Below the pieces are notes generated by a model. That model did no database searches. It was given only the letters and a program-made list of their open reading frames with translations, and was not told where the DNA came from. From Beijerinckiaceae bacterium (GTDB lineage Bacteria > Pseudomonadota > Alphaproteobacteria > Rhizobiales > Beijerinckiaceae): a stretch of 64,000 nucleotides of DNA. Below are positions 34,785 to 44,169 of this stretch, in pieces. Position numbers and translations under genes: made by a program. How positions within the stretch are numbered: position 1 is the first letter of the stretch; each line of letters starts with the position of its first letter. The stretch lies in assembly GCA_004564215.1 (NCBI GenBank), contig CP024846.1, forward strand, positions 1,550,001 to 1,614,000. The letters run 5' to 3'.

Positions 34785-36674
34785 TCAATTCACGTCGTAT
34801 TCGCCGACCTTCGGATCGTCGTAGGGACCGTGGCCATCGAGCGAAAACACCATCACACCGCCGCCCTGCTTGGTGTACCGCTGAAGATTCTTGAAGGCCC
34901 CGACTGCGCCAAGTCCGGCGCTCGGGTCTTCGAGATCAAAGACCATCCCAACGCCCGGCCAGCCACCGACACCATAATAAATGGCGACATATTGGACGCC
35001 CTTGTGCTCATAGGTGATCGGATAGCCGACCACGCCGGACGGCAATTTGAACTTCCAAAGCAATTCGCCGGTCCGCGTATCGCGCGCCTTGAGGAAACCA
35101 TCGAGCGTGCCATAGAAAACAAGATCTCCGGCCGTGGTCATGGTTCCGCCCCAAACCGCGAAGCGCTCCATCTTCTCCCACTTCATCTGGCCTGTGATCG
35201 CATTGTACGCCTTGATCTGCCCTAGACCCTCAAGCCCCTGACGGTTGCCCTTGGGGCCTGGATACATGGCCAGCGTTGCGCCGACGAAGAACTGGCCGGC
35301 GCGGTACGGCAGCATGAACGGCTCCCAGTCCATGCAAATGTGGTTTGCGCCAAGGAAAAAGAGCTGCTTTTCAGGGTCGTAGGAATCGAAGCCCTGATTG
35401 TGATAGCCCATCGCCGACGGGCAGATATCGCGTCCCTTGTGGTCCATATAGGTCGCGTATTCTGGGTCGCGAACGGGAACGCCGGTTTTCATATCGACGT
35501 GTTTCACCCAATTGACTGTATCGTCGATTTTGTTGGCCGAGACGAGATCGCCGGTTTCTCGGTCCAGCGTGTAAACGATGCCATTGCGGTCCGGGTGGGT
35601 CAAAAGCTTACGCGCCTTGCCGGTGCTGTCTTTTTGGTCGCTCAGCATCATGACGTTGACGCCGGCATAGTCCCATTCGTCATGCGGGGTTTTTTGATAG
35701 CCGAACTTTGCCTCGCCGGTGTCGACGTCGCGCCCGAAGATGGTCATGGTCCATTTATTGTCGCCCGGCCGCATCGTTGCATTCCACGGCGCCGGATTAC
35801 CTGTACCGAAATAGACGAGATTGGTTCCGGGATCGAAGGCATACCAACCCCAATTGGTCCCACCCCCGATCTTCCATTCGTCACCTTCCCATGTGCCGAG
35901 CCCGAGCCCCGCCTGGCCATATTGGGGGTTATGAATGTTGAAATCCTTGCCGATCAGCATGTCCTTGTCGGACCCCGTCGCATAGGCCCGCCATTTCCGT
36001 TCGCCGGTCCGCGCGTCATAAGCGGTGACATAGCCGCGCACGCCGAGCTCCGCGCCGGAGCTGCCGGTCAGCACTTCATCCTTGACGACGTAAGGAGCCT
36101 GCGTCTCCGTGGCGCCGACCTTGATGTCGGCATTCTCAATCATCCACACGGTCTCTCCGGTGTCCGCGTTCATCGCGACGAGATGACCGTCGAGTTGGTT
36201 CTTGAACACAAGCGCCGGTGTCGTGCCGTCGCCCGGCCAATAGGCAAGACCGCGATTGACGACATCGCAACAAGCAACCGCGCGCGCTGAGGCGCTTTGC
36301 TTCGGATTATTTTCCCAAAGAATCTTCCCCGGATCGTCGAGATTAAGAGCGAACGTCCGGTTGGGAAACGGACCATTGACGAACATCTTGCCATTGACAA
36401 CGAGGGGCGCACCTTCGTGGCCATTGAGAACACCATCCGAGAAGGACCAAGCGACGCGGAGCTGCTTGACGTTCTTGCTGTTGATCTGAGTCATCGGGCT
36501 ATAATTGCCGGCATCATAAGTCCGACCCGGCATCACCCAGTTTTCATTGCTCTTGGAGAGTTCAATCAGCCTGTCGTTGGCACGCGCCACGGTTGCTGTC
36601 AGTTGGGTCGCGGCCATCGCTGCCACCAACGAGACAGAGACCAGTAGCCGGTGTCGTAAAGAAGTCTTCATCAT
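34785..36674 (-). CDS. mxaF: PQQ methanol dehydrogenase large subunit, calcium type
   Basis: 629 residues from the ATG at 36672-36674 (AAGGA 8 bp upstream). The signal peptide ends at ARA-32, so the mature protein starts [10 protein letters not shown]. Counting from there, the vicinal disulfide cysteines fall at 103-104 (VACCDVV), the metal ligands at E177 (GAELG) and N261 (TGNPAPWN), and the catalytic base at D303 (EWDYAGV), exactly as in characterised MxaF. The residue two after D303 is alanine, where lanthanide-dependent XoxF has aspartate, so this is the Ca2+ enzyme. Repeated tryptophan-docking propeller motifs run through the protein. It oxidises methanol to formaldehyde in the periplasm. 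First gene of mxaFJGI. Confidence 0.98.
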   Translation of the reverse strand: MMKTSLRHRLLVSVSLVAAMAATQLTATVARANDRLIELSKSNENWVMPGRTYDAGNYSPMTQINSKNVKQLRVAWSFSDGVLNGHEGAPLVVNGKMFVNGPFPNRTFALNLDDPGKILWENNPKQSASARAVACCDVVNRGLAYWPGDGTTPALVFKNQLDGHLVAMNADTGETVWMIENADIKVGATETQAPYVVKDEVLTGSSGAELGVRGYVTAYDARTGERKWRAYATGSDKDMLIGKDFNIHNPQYGQAGLGLGTWEGDEWKIGGGTNWGWYAFDPGTNLVYFGTGNPAPWNATMRPGDNKWTMTIFGRDVDTGEAKFGYQKTPHDEWDYAGVNVMMLSDQKDSTGKARKLLTHPDRNGIVYTLDRETGDLVSANKIDDTVNWVKHVDMKTGVPVRDPEYATYMDHKGRDICPSAMGYHNQGFDSYDPEKQLFFLGANHICMDWEPFMLPYRAGQFFVGATLAMYPGPKGNRQGLEGLGQIKAYNAITGQMKWEKMERFAVWGGTMTTAGDLVFYGTLDGFLKARDTRTGELLWKFKLPSGVVGYPITYEHKGVQYVAIYYGVGGWPGVGMVFDLEDPSAGLGAVGAFKNLQRYTKQGGGVMVFSLDGHGPYDDPKVGEYDVN

Positions 36675-36897
36675 GAACCGATCCTTGTGTTCCCACCCCA
36701 ATCACCGCTCACCTTCCGCCAGGAAATGGTAGCGGGAGCGTTCATATTTGCGGGCTTGTTTTGTCCGGTTCACCAAGTAAAAATCAAGAACAATAAGTCT
36801 TGTGTGAAGGTGAATTAAAGTAATGATTCCTGGATAGAGTCCAAGAACTTTAGAAAAACTCCCTTGCGCGGGACTGCGCATCGAGGCGACAGAGCAA
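36675..36897 (-). promoter_or_regulatory. mxaF upstream region, promoter not pinned down
   Basis: 223 bp between the response regulator and mxaF. It is AT-rich around 36770-36870. On the minus strand TTGGAC followed 17 bp later by ACTTTA is the best -35/-10-like pair, and AAGACT near 36798 resembles the -35 element reported for mxaF promoters, but neither matches a full consensus. The leader is long enough for control by the adjacent response regulator. Confidence 0.4.
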
Positions 36898-37533
36898 TCA
36901 GGCTTTCGATTGAAGTTCGACGGCAAATTTGATGAGCGCCGGGCTGGTGGAAATTCCCAGCTTTTGCTTGATGATCACCACAGCATTAGCGACCGTCTTG
37001 TAGCCAAGCGCGAGTTCGACGGAAATCTCAGTCAAACTTTTGCCCTCGCCGAGGAGCCTCACGACTTGGCGTTCCCGCTCGCTCAAATCATGCAAGAGAT
37101 CATGGGATGGCGCGAGATTGGCAATCGCTAACTGCTGGGCAGCCGCCTGACCGAGATAGATGGCTCCAGCCCGGACCCTGTCAATTGCGTTGAGGATCAT
37201 GTTTGGGTCGTCATTCTTGGTGACGTAGCCTCTAGCCCCCTTCTCCAACGCGCAGGACACGAAGTGCGGCGCTTCATACATGCTGAATATGATGACCTTG
37301 GCATGCGCATTATCCGCGAGAAGCTTCGCGATGATGTCCAAGCCGCTGGTGTCCGGCAAGCCGATGTCGAGCAGGATCACATCGGGATGGATGTCTCGAT
37401 TGAGAGCCATGCCCCGCGTCGCCGAAACAGCTTCCACCATTTCAATATCGGCGCGCCGGTTGAAAATGCGCTGGCACCCGTCTCGAACGATCGGATGATC
37501 TTCAATCATTAGCACTTTGACAGACTCGCTCAT
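36898..37533 (-). CDS. mxaB: NarL/FixJ-type response regulator, MxaB-like
   Basis: 211 residues from the ATG at 37531-37533 with AGGAAGG 6 bp upstream. The receiver domain has the acidic pair E11-D12, phospho-acceptor D56 (VILLDIGLPD) and the conserved Lys in YVTKNDD. The C-terminal LuxR-type helix-turn-helix is LSERERQVVRLLGEGKSLTEISVELALGYKTVANAV. In methylotrophs MxaB is an orphan response regulator required for mxa transcription; the position directly upstream of mxaF supports that identity. No histidine kinase is adjacent, so its partner is elsewhere. Confidence 0.85.
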   Translation of the reverse strand: MSESVKVLMIEDHPIVRDGCQRIFNRRADIEMVEAVSATRGMALNRDIHPDVILLDIGLPDTSGLDIIAKLLADNAHAKVIIFSMYEAPHFVSCALEKGARGYVTKNDDPNMILNAIDRVRAGAIYLGQAAAQQLAIANLAPSHDLLHDLSERERQVVRLLGEGKSLTEISVELALGYKTVANAVVIIKQKLGISTSPALIKFAVELQSKA

Positions 37534-37758
37534 GTTCAACCTTCCTGAGGGGCAAAAGCTCCACCAGTGCAGGCCGGAGGGGCTGATAGAAAACTTCCCA
37601 TGAAATAGGGTATGTTTCCTTGATTTATGGATTTATTCATGTAGCGCCATAACTTATTCTAAACATCCGACCTCTCAATACTATCAGTTTCATGTTGTTT
37701 GTTAATCCCTAGGTTGCTATCTGGTCCGCTTACCCTTCAAGGTGAGAGCGAGACCAGG

Positions 37759-38352
37759 ATGAACACCTTCAGCGGCCTATCGGAGTCAACACCCAAGCTA
37801 TTCACAACTCTCGGGATGATGTTCCGTCTTTGCATGGCCGCCGCTATGGGCGTCGCTTGCAGCGCGCCGGCGCGAGCTCATGGCCCGACACCTCATAAGA
37901 TTGAAGAGACCATGATAATCGCCGCCAAACCCGAAGCGGTCTGGGCTCTGATCGCGGATTTTCCTGCGCTGTCGACTTGGCATCCTGAGGTCGTCGAGAG
38001 CGCGCTACAAGAAGATCCGGTCCAGGGCAAATTGCGCGTTCTGACCTTGAAGCGCGGCGGCAAGATCATCGATGGTCTGACCGAATATGACCCAGCCCGA
38101 ATGACCTACTCCTATCGCCGCGTGGACGACGACGTGAAGGCGTTGCCGGTCAGTTCTTACACCGCGACGATCACGGTCGAGCCCGCTGCCGGCGGGGATT
38201 CGAAGGTGGAATGGATCGGGCGCTATTACCGTGGCGATACGGGCAACGATCCGCCTGAAGAACTGAATGACGAGGCCGCTGAAAAAGCGATGACCGATTT
38301 CTTTCAAACCGGTCTGCACAATCTGAAAACGCTTGCCGAACATAAAGGATGA
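37759..38352 (+). CDS. mxaD: MxaD-like periplasmic SRPBCC protein
   Basis: 197 residues from the ATG at 37759; an internal ATG at 37816 or 37819 would start closer to the signal peptide (MFRLCMAAAMGVACSAPARA). The mature part has the START/SRPBCC pattern HKIEETMIIAAKPEAVWALIADFPALSTWHPEVVES. MxaD is reported to aid interaction of methanol dehydrogenase with cytochrome cL. In M. extorquens it lies downstream of mxaL; here it is divergent from mxaB. It is coupled to the beta-propeller gene by an ATGA overlap. Confidence 0.85.
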   Translation: MNTFSGLSESTPKLFTTLGMMFRLCMAAAMGVACSAPARAHGPTPHKIEETMIIAAKPEAVWALIADFPALSTWHPEVVESALQEDPVQGKLRVLTLKRGGKIIDGLTEYDPARMTYSYRRVDDDVKALPVSSYTATITVEPAAGGDSKVEWIGRYYRGDTGNDPPEELNDEAAEKAMTDFFQTGLHNLKTLAEHKG

Positions 38353-39320
38353 AGGGCAAACCCTCTCGGCACATGGCCGCGCTGTGCGCGGTTTGCGCAC
38401 TGACATTCGGCAACGGAGTTCGAGCAGCCGATGTCTTATGTGTCGTGAGCCAAAATGCTGCGCGTATCACGCTGATCGACTCGAACGCGATGCAGGAGCC
38501 ACGCATCGTCTCTCTTGCACCGGGACCCGTCGGCTTGGTCTTGTCGCCAGATGGGACGCGGCTCTATTCGACGCACCCAGACAAGGGGCAAATCAGTGTT
38601 GTCGATACCGACACGGGAAGAGTCGAAAAGACAATTTCCTATCCGGGTACGCCTTTCGGTCTGAGCCTCGATAAGGATGGCCGCACCCTATACGTCGGCG
38701 ATTGGAACCGCAATGTGGTCTCGCGGGTCGATATTGCCAATGGCGTCATTGTCAACGAAGCGCCGGTCGGGCGTTCGCCGGCCGGAATTGCGATCGACGC
38801 CGAAGGGCGGCATCTCTTCATTGCCGATCGGGAGGGCGACACGGTGAGTGTCCGCAACACCGATACGCTTGCCTCGGTGGCGACCCTGCCGACAGGTCAC
38901 GCACCCTTTGCGATCGCCTATTCGCCGGCAGCCCACAGGCTCTATGTCGCCAATGTGCACAGCCACGATCTCACAATTATCGATTCAAGCTCTCTGAAGG
39001 TTCTGAAGACACTAGCCGTCGGCGGCATGCCCTATGGAGTCGCCGTCTCGGCGGATGGCTTGCGGATTCTCGTTTCCGACCAGACCGCCGGCACGGTGTC
39101 GTTGATCGACGCGAAAACGTTTGAAATCATCGGCAGGATAAAGGTCGGCCAATATCCCGAGGGGGTCGCCTTTAACGCGACGGCCGATCGAGCCTATGTG
39201 GCCAATTGGTTTTCCGATATGATTTCGGTTGTGGATGTCGTGCGCATGACAGAGATTGCCCAAATCAAAGTCGGCAGCGGTCCACGCTACGTCGTGGTCT
39301 TGCCGGCGAAAGACCGATGA
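38349..39320 (+). CDS. YVTN-type beta-propeller periplasmic protein
   Basis: 323 residues with a signal peptide (RHMAALCAVCALTFGNGVRA) and about six repeats of the form SPDGTRLYSTHPDKGQISVVDTDT...RVEKTI. This is the PQQ-catabolism-associated/YVTN beta-propeller pattern. Such proteins occur near PQQ dehydrogenases, and a structural or assembly role in the methanol dehydrogenase system is inferred from the four-base overlap with mxaD. No catalytic motif seen. Confidence 0.82.
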   Translation: MKGKPSRHMAALCAVCALTFGNGVRAADVLCVVSQNAARITLIDSNAMQEPRIVSLAPGPVGLVLSPDGTRLYSTHPDKGQISVVDTDTGRVEKTISYPGTPFGLSLDKDGRTLYVGDWNRNVVSRVDIANGVIVNEAPVGRSPAGIAIDAEGRHLFIADREGDTVSVRNTDTLASVATLPTGHAPFAIAYSPAAHRLYVANVHSHDLTIIDSSSLKVLKTLAVGGMPYGVAVSADGLRILVSDQTAGTVSLIDAKTFEIIGRIKVGQYPEGVAFNATADRAYVANWFSDMISVVDVVRMTEIAQIKVGSGPRYVVVLPAKDR

Positions 39321-39529
39321 TCGATAGTACTTCGCGAACGTCACGTCGACACCAGCAAGGGCTTATTGTGGGAACCGATTGAGCGCTCACCTTTCCCGTA
39401 TTGCTTTGTCTTCAGAAGTTGATCCGCTCCCGTTCGAAAACCACCGGCTTTCACTCGACGACGTTGCAGTCAACCAACTCACTCTGCCCTCCTCGCGAGC
39501 GACGCGGCAACAAAACAAGCGTCCAGGAT

Positions 39530-39988
39530 TCAGCTCTCGGTCAATTGCTTTTTCGAAGACGAGGATGCTGCCTTCGTGTTCGTGTCGTTCTGCGCGACGG
39601 TGCGATTTGCGCTCGCTCTGGCTTCACATATTTCCCGAATCCTTTTGATCTGGTCTTCTGTCAGCTGCTCGATGCCAATCAGAAAATTCTTGGCCTCGCT
39701 GACGCGAATCAATTCATCCAGTTTGACTTGAAGAGCTGCGCTATCCCGATTTTGTGAGTTCTGGATAAGGAAGACCATCAAGAAGGTCACAATCGTGGTT
39801 CCCGTATTGATCACCAATTGCCAGGTGTCGGAGTAATGGAAGATCGGACCACTGGCCGCCCAAATCACGACGATGAGCACAGCAACGGCAAAGACAGCCG
39901 GCCTGCCGGATGCGGCGGCGACGTAATTAGCCGCTGCGGTAAAGCCACGAACCTTTTTGGCTGCCTTGCGAGGGGAATGAATGTTCAC
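39530..39988 (-). CDS. Low-affinity iron permease family membrane protein
   Basis: 152 residues with two membrane helices (RPAVFAVAVLIVVIWAASGPIF and WQLVINTGTTIVTFLMVFLIQNSQNRDSAALQVKLDELI). The latter motif is the signature of the bacterial family related to fungal Fet4. The hydrophilic C-terminus is Thr/Ser/Lys-rich. Bacterial members are small and iron transport has not been proved for them. Convergent with the beta-propeller gene, 209 bp between stops with no visible feature. Confidence 0.85.
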   Translation of the reverse strand: MNIHSPRKAAKKVRGFTAAANYVAAASGRPAVFAVAVLIVVIWAASGPIFHYSDTWQLVINTGTTIVTFLMVFLIQNSQNRDSAALQVKLDELIRVSEAKNFLIGIEQLTEDQIKRIREICEARASANRTVAQNDTNTKAASSSSKKQLTES

Positions 39989-40185
39989 TTTCGCCTCTCA
40001 ATTCAACTGCTCTATCTGGACCAAAGACATGCCGATGAGGTGTCCATAACGAGCTAGATCGATACCGGTTCCCGATGACATGAACGCGCGCTTCAACGAC
40101 GAAGGCGAAGGCGCTGATGGAACCTTGTCCTGTGCTTCCCGGTTCCAGACGCAGCCTATCTATTCAGGCAAAATGGAGATTCAGA

Positions 40186-40401
40186 ATGAGCAGCACTACA
40201 GATAAAATCTCAGGCGTCGCCAACGAAGCCACGGGAAAAGTGAAACAGACGATCGGCAGAGCCGTAGGCTCCGATAAACTTGAGGCCGAAGGACTTGCTC
40301 AAGAAGCCAAAGGCGAGGCGCAAAAGCTCGCAGGGGATGCCAAAGGGGCCATCAAAAACGCCGCCAACAAGGTCGCGGATGTCGCCAACAAGAAGCTTTA
40401 G
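40186..40401 (+). CDS. CsbD-family stress protein
   Basis: 71 residues from the ATG at 40186: [36 protein letters not shown], the CsbD pattern of short amphipathic repeats. CsbD-like proteins are general-stress proteins of unknown mechanism. It is followed by a strong hairpin and then by another small stress-type gene on the same strand. Confidence 0.92.
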   Translation: MSSTTDKISGVANEATGKVKQTIGRAVGSDKLEAEGLAQEAKGEAQKLAGDAKGAIKNAANKVADVANKKL

Positions 40402-40467
40402 TTTGGTTTAGTCGCGCGGCTGGGTCGAGTTCCTTATAGGAGTATCTTCCCAGCAACAGCGCTAGGC

Positions 40468-40503
40468 ATCGCGTCGGCCATTATAATTGGTGGCCGACGC
40501 GAT
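40468..40503 (+). terminator. Strong hairpin after the CsbD gene
   Basis: ATCGCGTCGGCCA (40468-40480) and TGGCCGACGCGAT (40491-40503) form a perfect 13-bp stem with a 10-base AT-rich loop. Only CTTTGC follows, so it is a weak intrinsic terminator or a 3' stabilising structure. Confidence 0.65.
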
Positions 40504-40633
40504 CTTTGCACTGACCGGCGCTCGAGAGATTAAGCTTCGCTTTGATTGGGGGGCGCTCCACCTTCGCCGTGGGGAACTCAAAGATGCGGCCAGCGTTTTT
40601 TCCGCGGTGGATACTTTGTAAGGAACCGATCAC

Positions 40634-40807
40634 ATGGGTAATCTTCTGTATTACGCAATCGTCTTTCTCGTCGTTGCCGTCGTTGCAGCTCTCTTAGGAT
40701 TTGGGGGCGTGGCGGGCACGGCGATGGAAGGTGCCAAAATCCTGTTTTGGGTAGCGATCATCCTGTTCGTTATTTCCTTGGTTGCCAGCTTGATACGGCG
40801 TGCGTGA
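40634..40807 (+). CDS. DUF1328 (YtjA-like) small membrane protein
   Basis: 57 residues, [25 protein letters not shown] then an [24 protein letters not shown] helix, ending IRRA. This matches the DUF1328 family of two-helix membrane proteins, which often accompany CsbD and other stress genes. AAGGA lies 8 bp before the ATG. It was not long enough for ordinary ORF listing. Function unknown. Confidence 0.9.
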   Translation: MGNLLYYAIVFLVVAVVAALLGFGGVAGTAMEGAKILFWVAIILFVISLVASLIRRA

Positions 40808-40850
40808 CGACAATGTTTCGTAGCAAATCGAGCCTGATGGAGAGTTGCGG

Positions 40851-41645
40851 TCAGACATAGCCTCTCGATTTACGAGGCGAATCTGGCCGCAGTTTTTTTG
40901 GCTTTCCTCGCCGTTGTTCGTCGGTCCCCTCGCCGGGATAGACGCCACGAAGCACCTCCTCGAAATGCCGCTTGACGTTCTCGTCGCAGAGGCAGGCGCG
41001 CGCCCGCAGGGCTTCGAAATCGCGAATCAGAAGCGAGCCGCGCCGAATTTCCAGGATGTTCTCCGCCTTGAAGGTCTGCATGACCCGGCTCGTGTAGCTG
41101 CGACCGACACCCAGCATTCTGGCAAGCTGCTCCTGCGTCAGCGGCACAACCTGGCCGCCAGTGCGCTCCATCGCTGCTATGATCCATTTAGCGGCGCGTT
41201 GTTCGATCGAATGGATCGCATTGCAGGCCGTTGCCTGAAACATCTGCGCCAGCAGACAATCGGCGTAGCGGGCAAACAAATGATGCAGCGTGATGGATTT
41301 CGATTTTGCCGCTTCGAGATGGTCAACCGGCAAGCGGACGAATTTGCCGCCGTTCTTGACTATGATGCGACAGTAGGCCGGCAGGTGGCCCAAGCTGACG
41401 ATGCCGCCAACAGCTCCCTCGCGACCGATGAGGATGGTCTCAACATCGCGCCCATCCTCATTGCTCACGAGTAAAGAGACCAAGCTTGGTCCGCACGGGA
41501 AATAGACTGTCCCGACATTGTCGCCGGGATTGTAGAGCAATTCATTCGCCTCGCTCTGCCCTAGCTCCAGGCGCGGCGCTATAAGCGCATAGTCCGCCTC
41601 ACGTAGCGTGCGCAAAAGATTATTGGCGGGTCGATCGTCAGACAC
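40851..41645 (-). CDS. Crp/Fnr-family transcriptional regulator
   Basis: 264 residues starting with GTG (complement of 41643-41645), with the ideal ribosome binding site AGGAGG 5 bp upstream. A cyclic-nucleotide-binding-like beta barrel (NVGTVYFPCGPSLVSLLVSNEDGRDVETILIGREGAVGG) is followed by a helix-turn-helix (LTQEQLARMLGVGRSYTSRVMQTFKAENILEIRRGSLLI). The N-terminal FNR cysteine cluster is absent. The C-terminal tail is basic. Same type as the stress-linked Crp proteins common in Rhizobiales. The effector is unknown. Confidence 0.9.
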   Translation of the reverse strand: MSDDRPANNLLRTLREADYALIAPRLELGQSEANELLYNPGDNVGTVYFPCGPSLVSLLVSNEDGRDVETILIGREGAVGGIVSLGHLPAYCRIIVKNGGKFVRLPVDHLEAAKSKSITLHHLFARYADCLLAQMFQATACNAIHSIEQRAAKWIIAAMERTGGQVVPLTQEQLARMLGVGRSYTSRVMQTFKAENILEIRRGSLLIRDFEALRARACLCDENVKRHFEEVLRGVYPGEGTDEQRRGKPKKLRPDSPRKSRGYV

Positions 41646-41867
41646 AAATACCTCCTGGGTGCCATTAAATAGCTTACCAAATATTCCGGGTTGGCAACCC
41701 CTATGTGCACAAGTAGACAGACAGGCAGGGCGCCGATGTGTTTAGCTTTATGTCAACCTACCGCTTCGAGGGAGTCGGCCGACCACGGCCTTTGCAACTG
41801 CCGGCGGGAGATGAAGCGGTAAACAAAGGGCGCCAGAACGACGGCTTGGCGCACGACAAGGTCCCCA

Positions 41868-42893
41868 ATGATAATTGATCCCACGGATTGGACGCGGGCT
41901 GCTCAAATTGAGCGGCGGCTGGCGGCGATCGTTGAAAATTCCGACGATGCGATCATCAGCAAGGATTTCGACGGCATTATCACCACGTGGAACCCCGGCG
42001 CGGAACGCCTCTTCGGTTATACCGCGGAAGAAGTCATAGGTAAGCCGATCACGATCCTCATCCCGCCCGAGAGGCAAGACGAGGAACCTGGCATACTCGA
42101 ACGGATTCGCCAGGGCGAACGCATCCACCATTATGAAACGGTTCGGCTGCGCAAAGATGGTGGATTGGTTGACATATCCTTGACTGTATCGCCGGTCAGG
42201 GACGCCGACGGCAAAATCATCGGCGCGTCAAAGATCGCCCGTGACATTACCGAGCCCAAACGAGCTCGGGAGCAACAGAGGCTTCTGTTCCGGGAGATGA
42301 ACCATCGCATCAACAATTTGCTCGCCCTAGTGGGCGGCATCGTCGCGTTAAGCGCGCGCTCGGCCAAAACACCGAAAGACCTTGCCGCCCAGGTTCGCAC
42401 GCGGCTGGAGGCGCTCGCTCGTGCGCACCAGCTCATGCTACCCAACCTTAACGATGGCTTGGTCAAAGGCGAGCGTACGACAACTTTGCTGAGCCTAATT
42501 CGGACCATTGTCTCTCCCTATTGCGATGTGGACCAGGGGCCGGAAACGCGCGTCATAGCGGCGGGACCTGAGCTGGCGATCGGCGAAAACTCCGTCACGA
42601 GCCTGGCTCTTCTTTTGCACGAATTTGCGACCAATGCTGTCAAGCATGGGGCCCTGTCATCTCCGCGCGGACGCGTTAATGTCGACTGGTTTGTCGAAGA
42701 CGATCTGCTGAATTTGACGTGGCGGGAGCTTGACGGCCCCCTGCTTTCAGGTCAGCCCCAAACTGAAGGATTCGGGACGCTTTTGACTCAAGCCACAGTG
42801 ACCGGGCAGCTGGCCGGTCGAATTTCACGGGACTGGTATGCGGATGGTTTGATTATAGAGGTATCCGTTCCCTTGCAGCGTCTCACGACGTAA
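41868..42893 (+). CDS. PAS-domain HWE-type histidine kinase
   Basis: 341 residues, no membrane segment. One PAS domain (AAIVENSDDAIISKDFDGIITTWNPGAERLFGYTAEEVIG to ARDITEPKRAREQ) is followed by the HWE-kinase H-box LLFREMNHRINNLLALVGGIV and the ATPase region with LALLLHEFATNAVKHGAL and the W-containing DWFVEDDLLNLTWRE. Such kinases sense light, redox or ligands via PAS and in alphaproteobacteria often feed the general stress response. No partner is adjacent. Confidence 0.92.
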   Translation: MIIDPTDWTRAAQIERRLAAIVENSDDAIISKDFDGIITTWNPGAERLFGYTAEEVIGKPITILIPPERQDEEPGILERIRQGERIHHYETVRLRKDGGLVDISLTVSPVRDADGKIIGASKIARDITEPKRAREQQRLLFREMNHRINNLLALVGGIVALSARSAKTPKDLAAQVRTRLEALARAHQLMLPNLNDGLVKGERTTTLLSLIRTIVSPYCDVDQGPETRVIAAGPELAIGENSVTSLALLLHEFATNAVKHGALSSPRGRVNVDWFVEDDLLNLTWRELDGPLLSGQPQTEGFGTLLTQATVTGQLAGRISRDWYADGLIIEVSVPLQRLTT

Positions 42894-43089
42894 AGATAGC
42901 TAAACGGCAAGGACACCGCTCACGCAATCACCCCGAACATGATATTCGGGCGTCATACGAGCCTCGTAAACCCCCAGGACTGCGCCGATCGGCTCATGAC
43001 CGACGGCTTGACCAATCCGGGTTCTTGTTCATGAATTCCGCAGCGGTGGGCAGCGTTCGGCATGCGTTCTCACCGCCGGGGGTGGTGTT

Positions 43090-44169
43090 ATGGATAAAAA
43101 GACGCGCGAGTCCGGGACAGTGTCGGCCGCAAGCAATGGGGAGTCGAGGGATCGAATTCACGCACTTATCTTATCGGCGGCGACCCTTGGCGGCATCTAC
43201 ATTTGCTATCTCCTGGCCCTGCCATTTTTATCGGCCTTCACCTGGGCGCTTGCCCTCGCGGTCTTGTTCGTCTCGGTTCAGCGGGCCATCGAAACAAGGC
43301 TGAAGATGCCCAATGTCTCGGCCATGATCACGGTCCTGCTGGTTACGCTGATTGTTGTCGTGCCGGCGATCTTTGTCATCGAACGGCTCATCAGTGAAGC
43401 GGCAAAGGGCGCGATCCTCATTCAGACCCAGGTCGAGGGCGGCGCTTGGCGACGTGCGATTGACGCGCATGCCTGGATTGCGCCGATCGACCAGTGGATC
43501 GAGCAACAGATCAATCTTCCCGCCATTTTCGGGAACGTCGCATCCTGGCTGACCAACACAGGCGCATCATTTGTACGCGGCTCGGTGGTGCAACTCCTCG
43601 GCGTGGTGCTCACATTCTTCCTGCTGTTCTATTTTCTTCGGGACCGCCGCCCGGCACTCGAATGGCTCATGAAGCTGTCGCCGCTATCGCAAGCGGAGAC
43701 CGAAATTCTCTTCTGCCAGATCGTGGATACCATTCGCGCAACGATCTACGGCACCGTGGTGGTTGCCGCGGTGCAAGGGACTCTGGGCGGGCTCATGTTC
43801 TGGTGGCTCGGACTCCCGGCGCCGCTGCTGTGGGGTTTTGTCATGGCTCTGCTGGCCGTGGTGCCGGTCCTGGGCGCGTTCGTCGTTTGGATTCCCGCGT
43901 CCATTTTTCTCGCCCTCGACGGCAACTGGGACAAGGCCGTCATCCTTCTCTTATGGGGTGGGCTGGTTGTCGGCACCGTCGATAATCTTTTGTATCCGAT
44001 GCTGGTCGCAAACGGACTCAAGCTTCACACCGTCCCCGCTTTCATTTCCTTGGTTGGCGGACTCTATCTGTTCGGCGCGGCCGGCGTCATTCTTGGACCC
44101 ATGGCGGTCACAATCACGATCATGCTATTGGATATTTGGAGATCGCGGCTCGCGGAACCGAAAGTTTGA
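43090..44169 (+). CDS. AI-2E-family (UPF0118) membrane transporter
   Basis: 359 residues with seven to eight membrane helices and the family's C-terminal block GFVMALLAVVPVLGAFVVWIPASIFLAL... followed by NGLKLHTVPAFISLVGGLYLFGAAGVILGPM. Family members export AI-2-like signals or act as Na+/H+ antiporters; the substrate here cannot be told. The stop codon overlaps the likely TTG start of the next gene (TTGA), implying an operon. Confidence 0.9.
   Translation: MDKKTRESGTVSAASNGESRDRIHALILSAATLGGIYICYLLALPFLSAFTWALALAVLFVSVQRAIETRLKMPNVSAMITVLLVTLIVVVPAIFVIERLISEAAKGAILIQTQVEGGAWRRAIDAHAWIAPIDQWIEQQINLPAIFGNVASWLTNTGASFVRGSVVQLLGVVLTFFLLFYFLRDRRPALEWLMKLSPLSQAETEILFCQIVDTIRATIYGTVVVAAVQGTLGGLMFWWLGLPAPLLWGFVMALLAVVPVLGAFVVWIPASIFLALDGNWDKAVILLLWGGLVVGTVDNLLYPMLVANGLKLHTVPAFISLVGGLYLFGAAGVILGPMAVTITIMLLDIWRSRLAEPKV

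Noticed and set aside
34785..36674. XoxF-type lanthanide methanol dehydrogenase
   Set aside because: Alanine at the lanthanide-ligand position and the presence of mxaI argue for MxaF.
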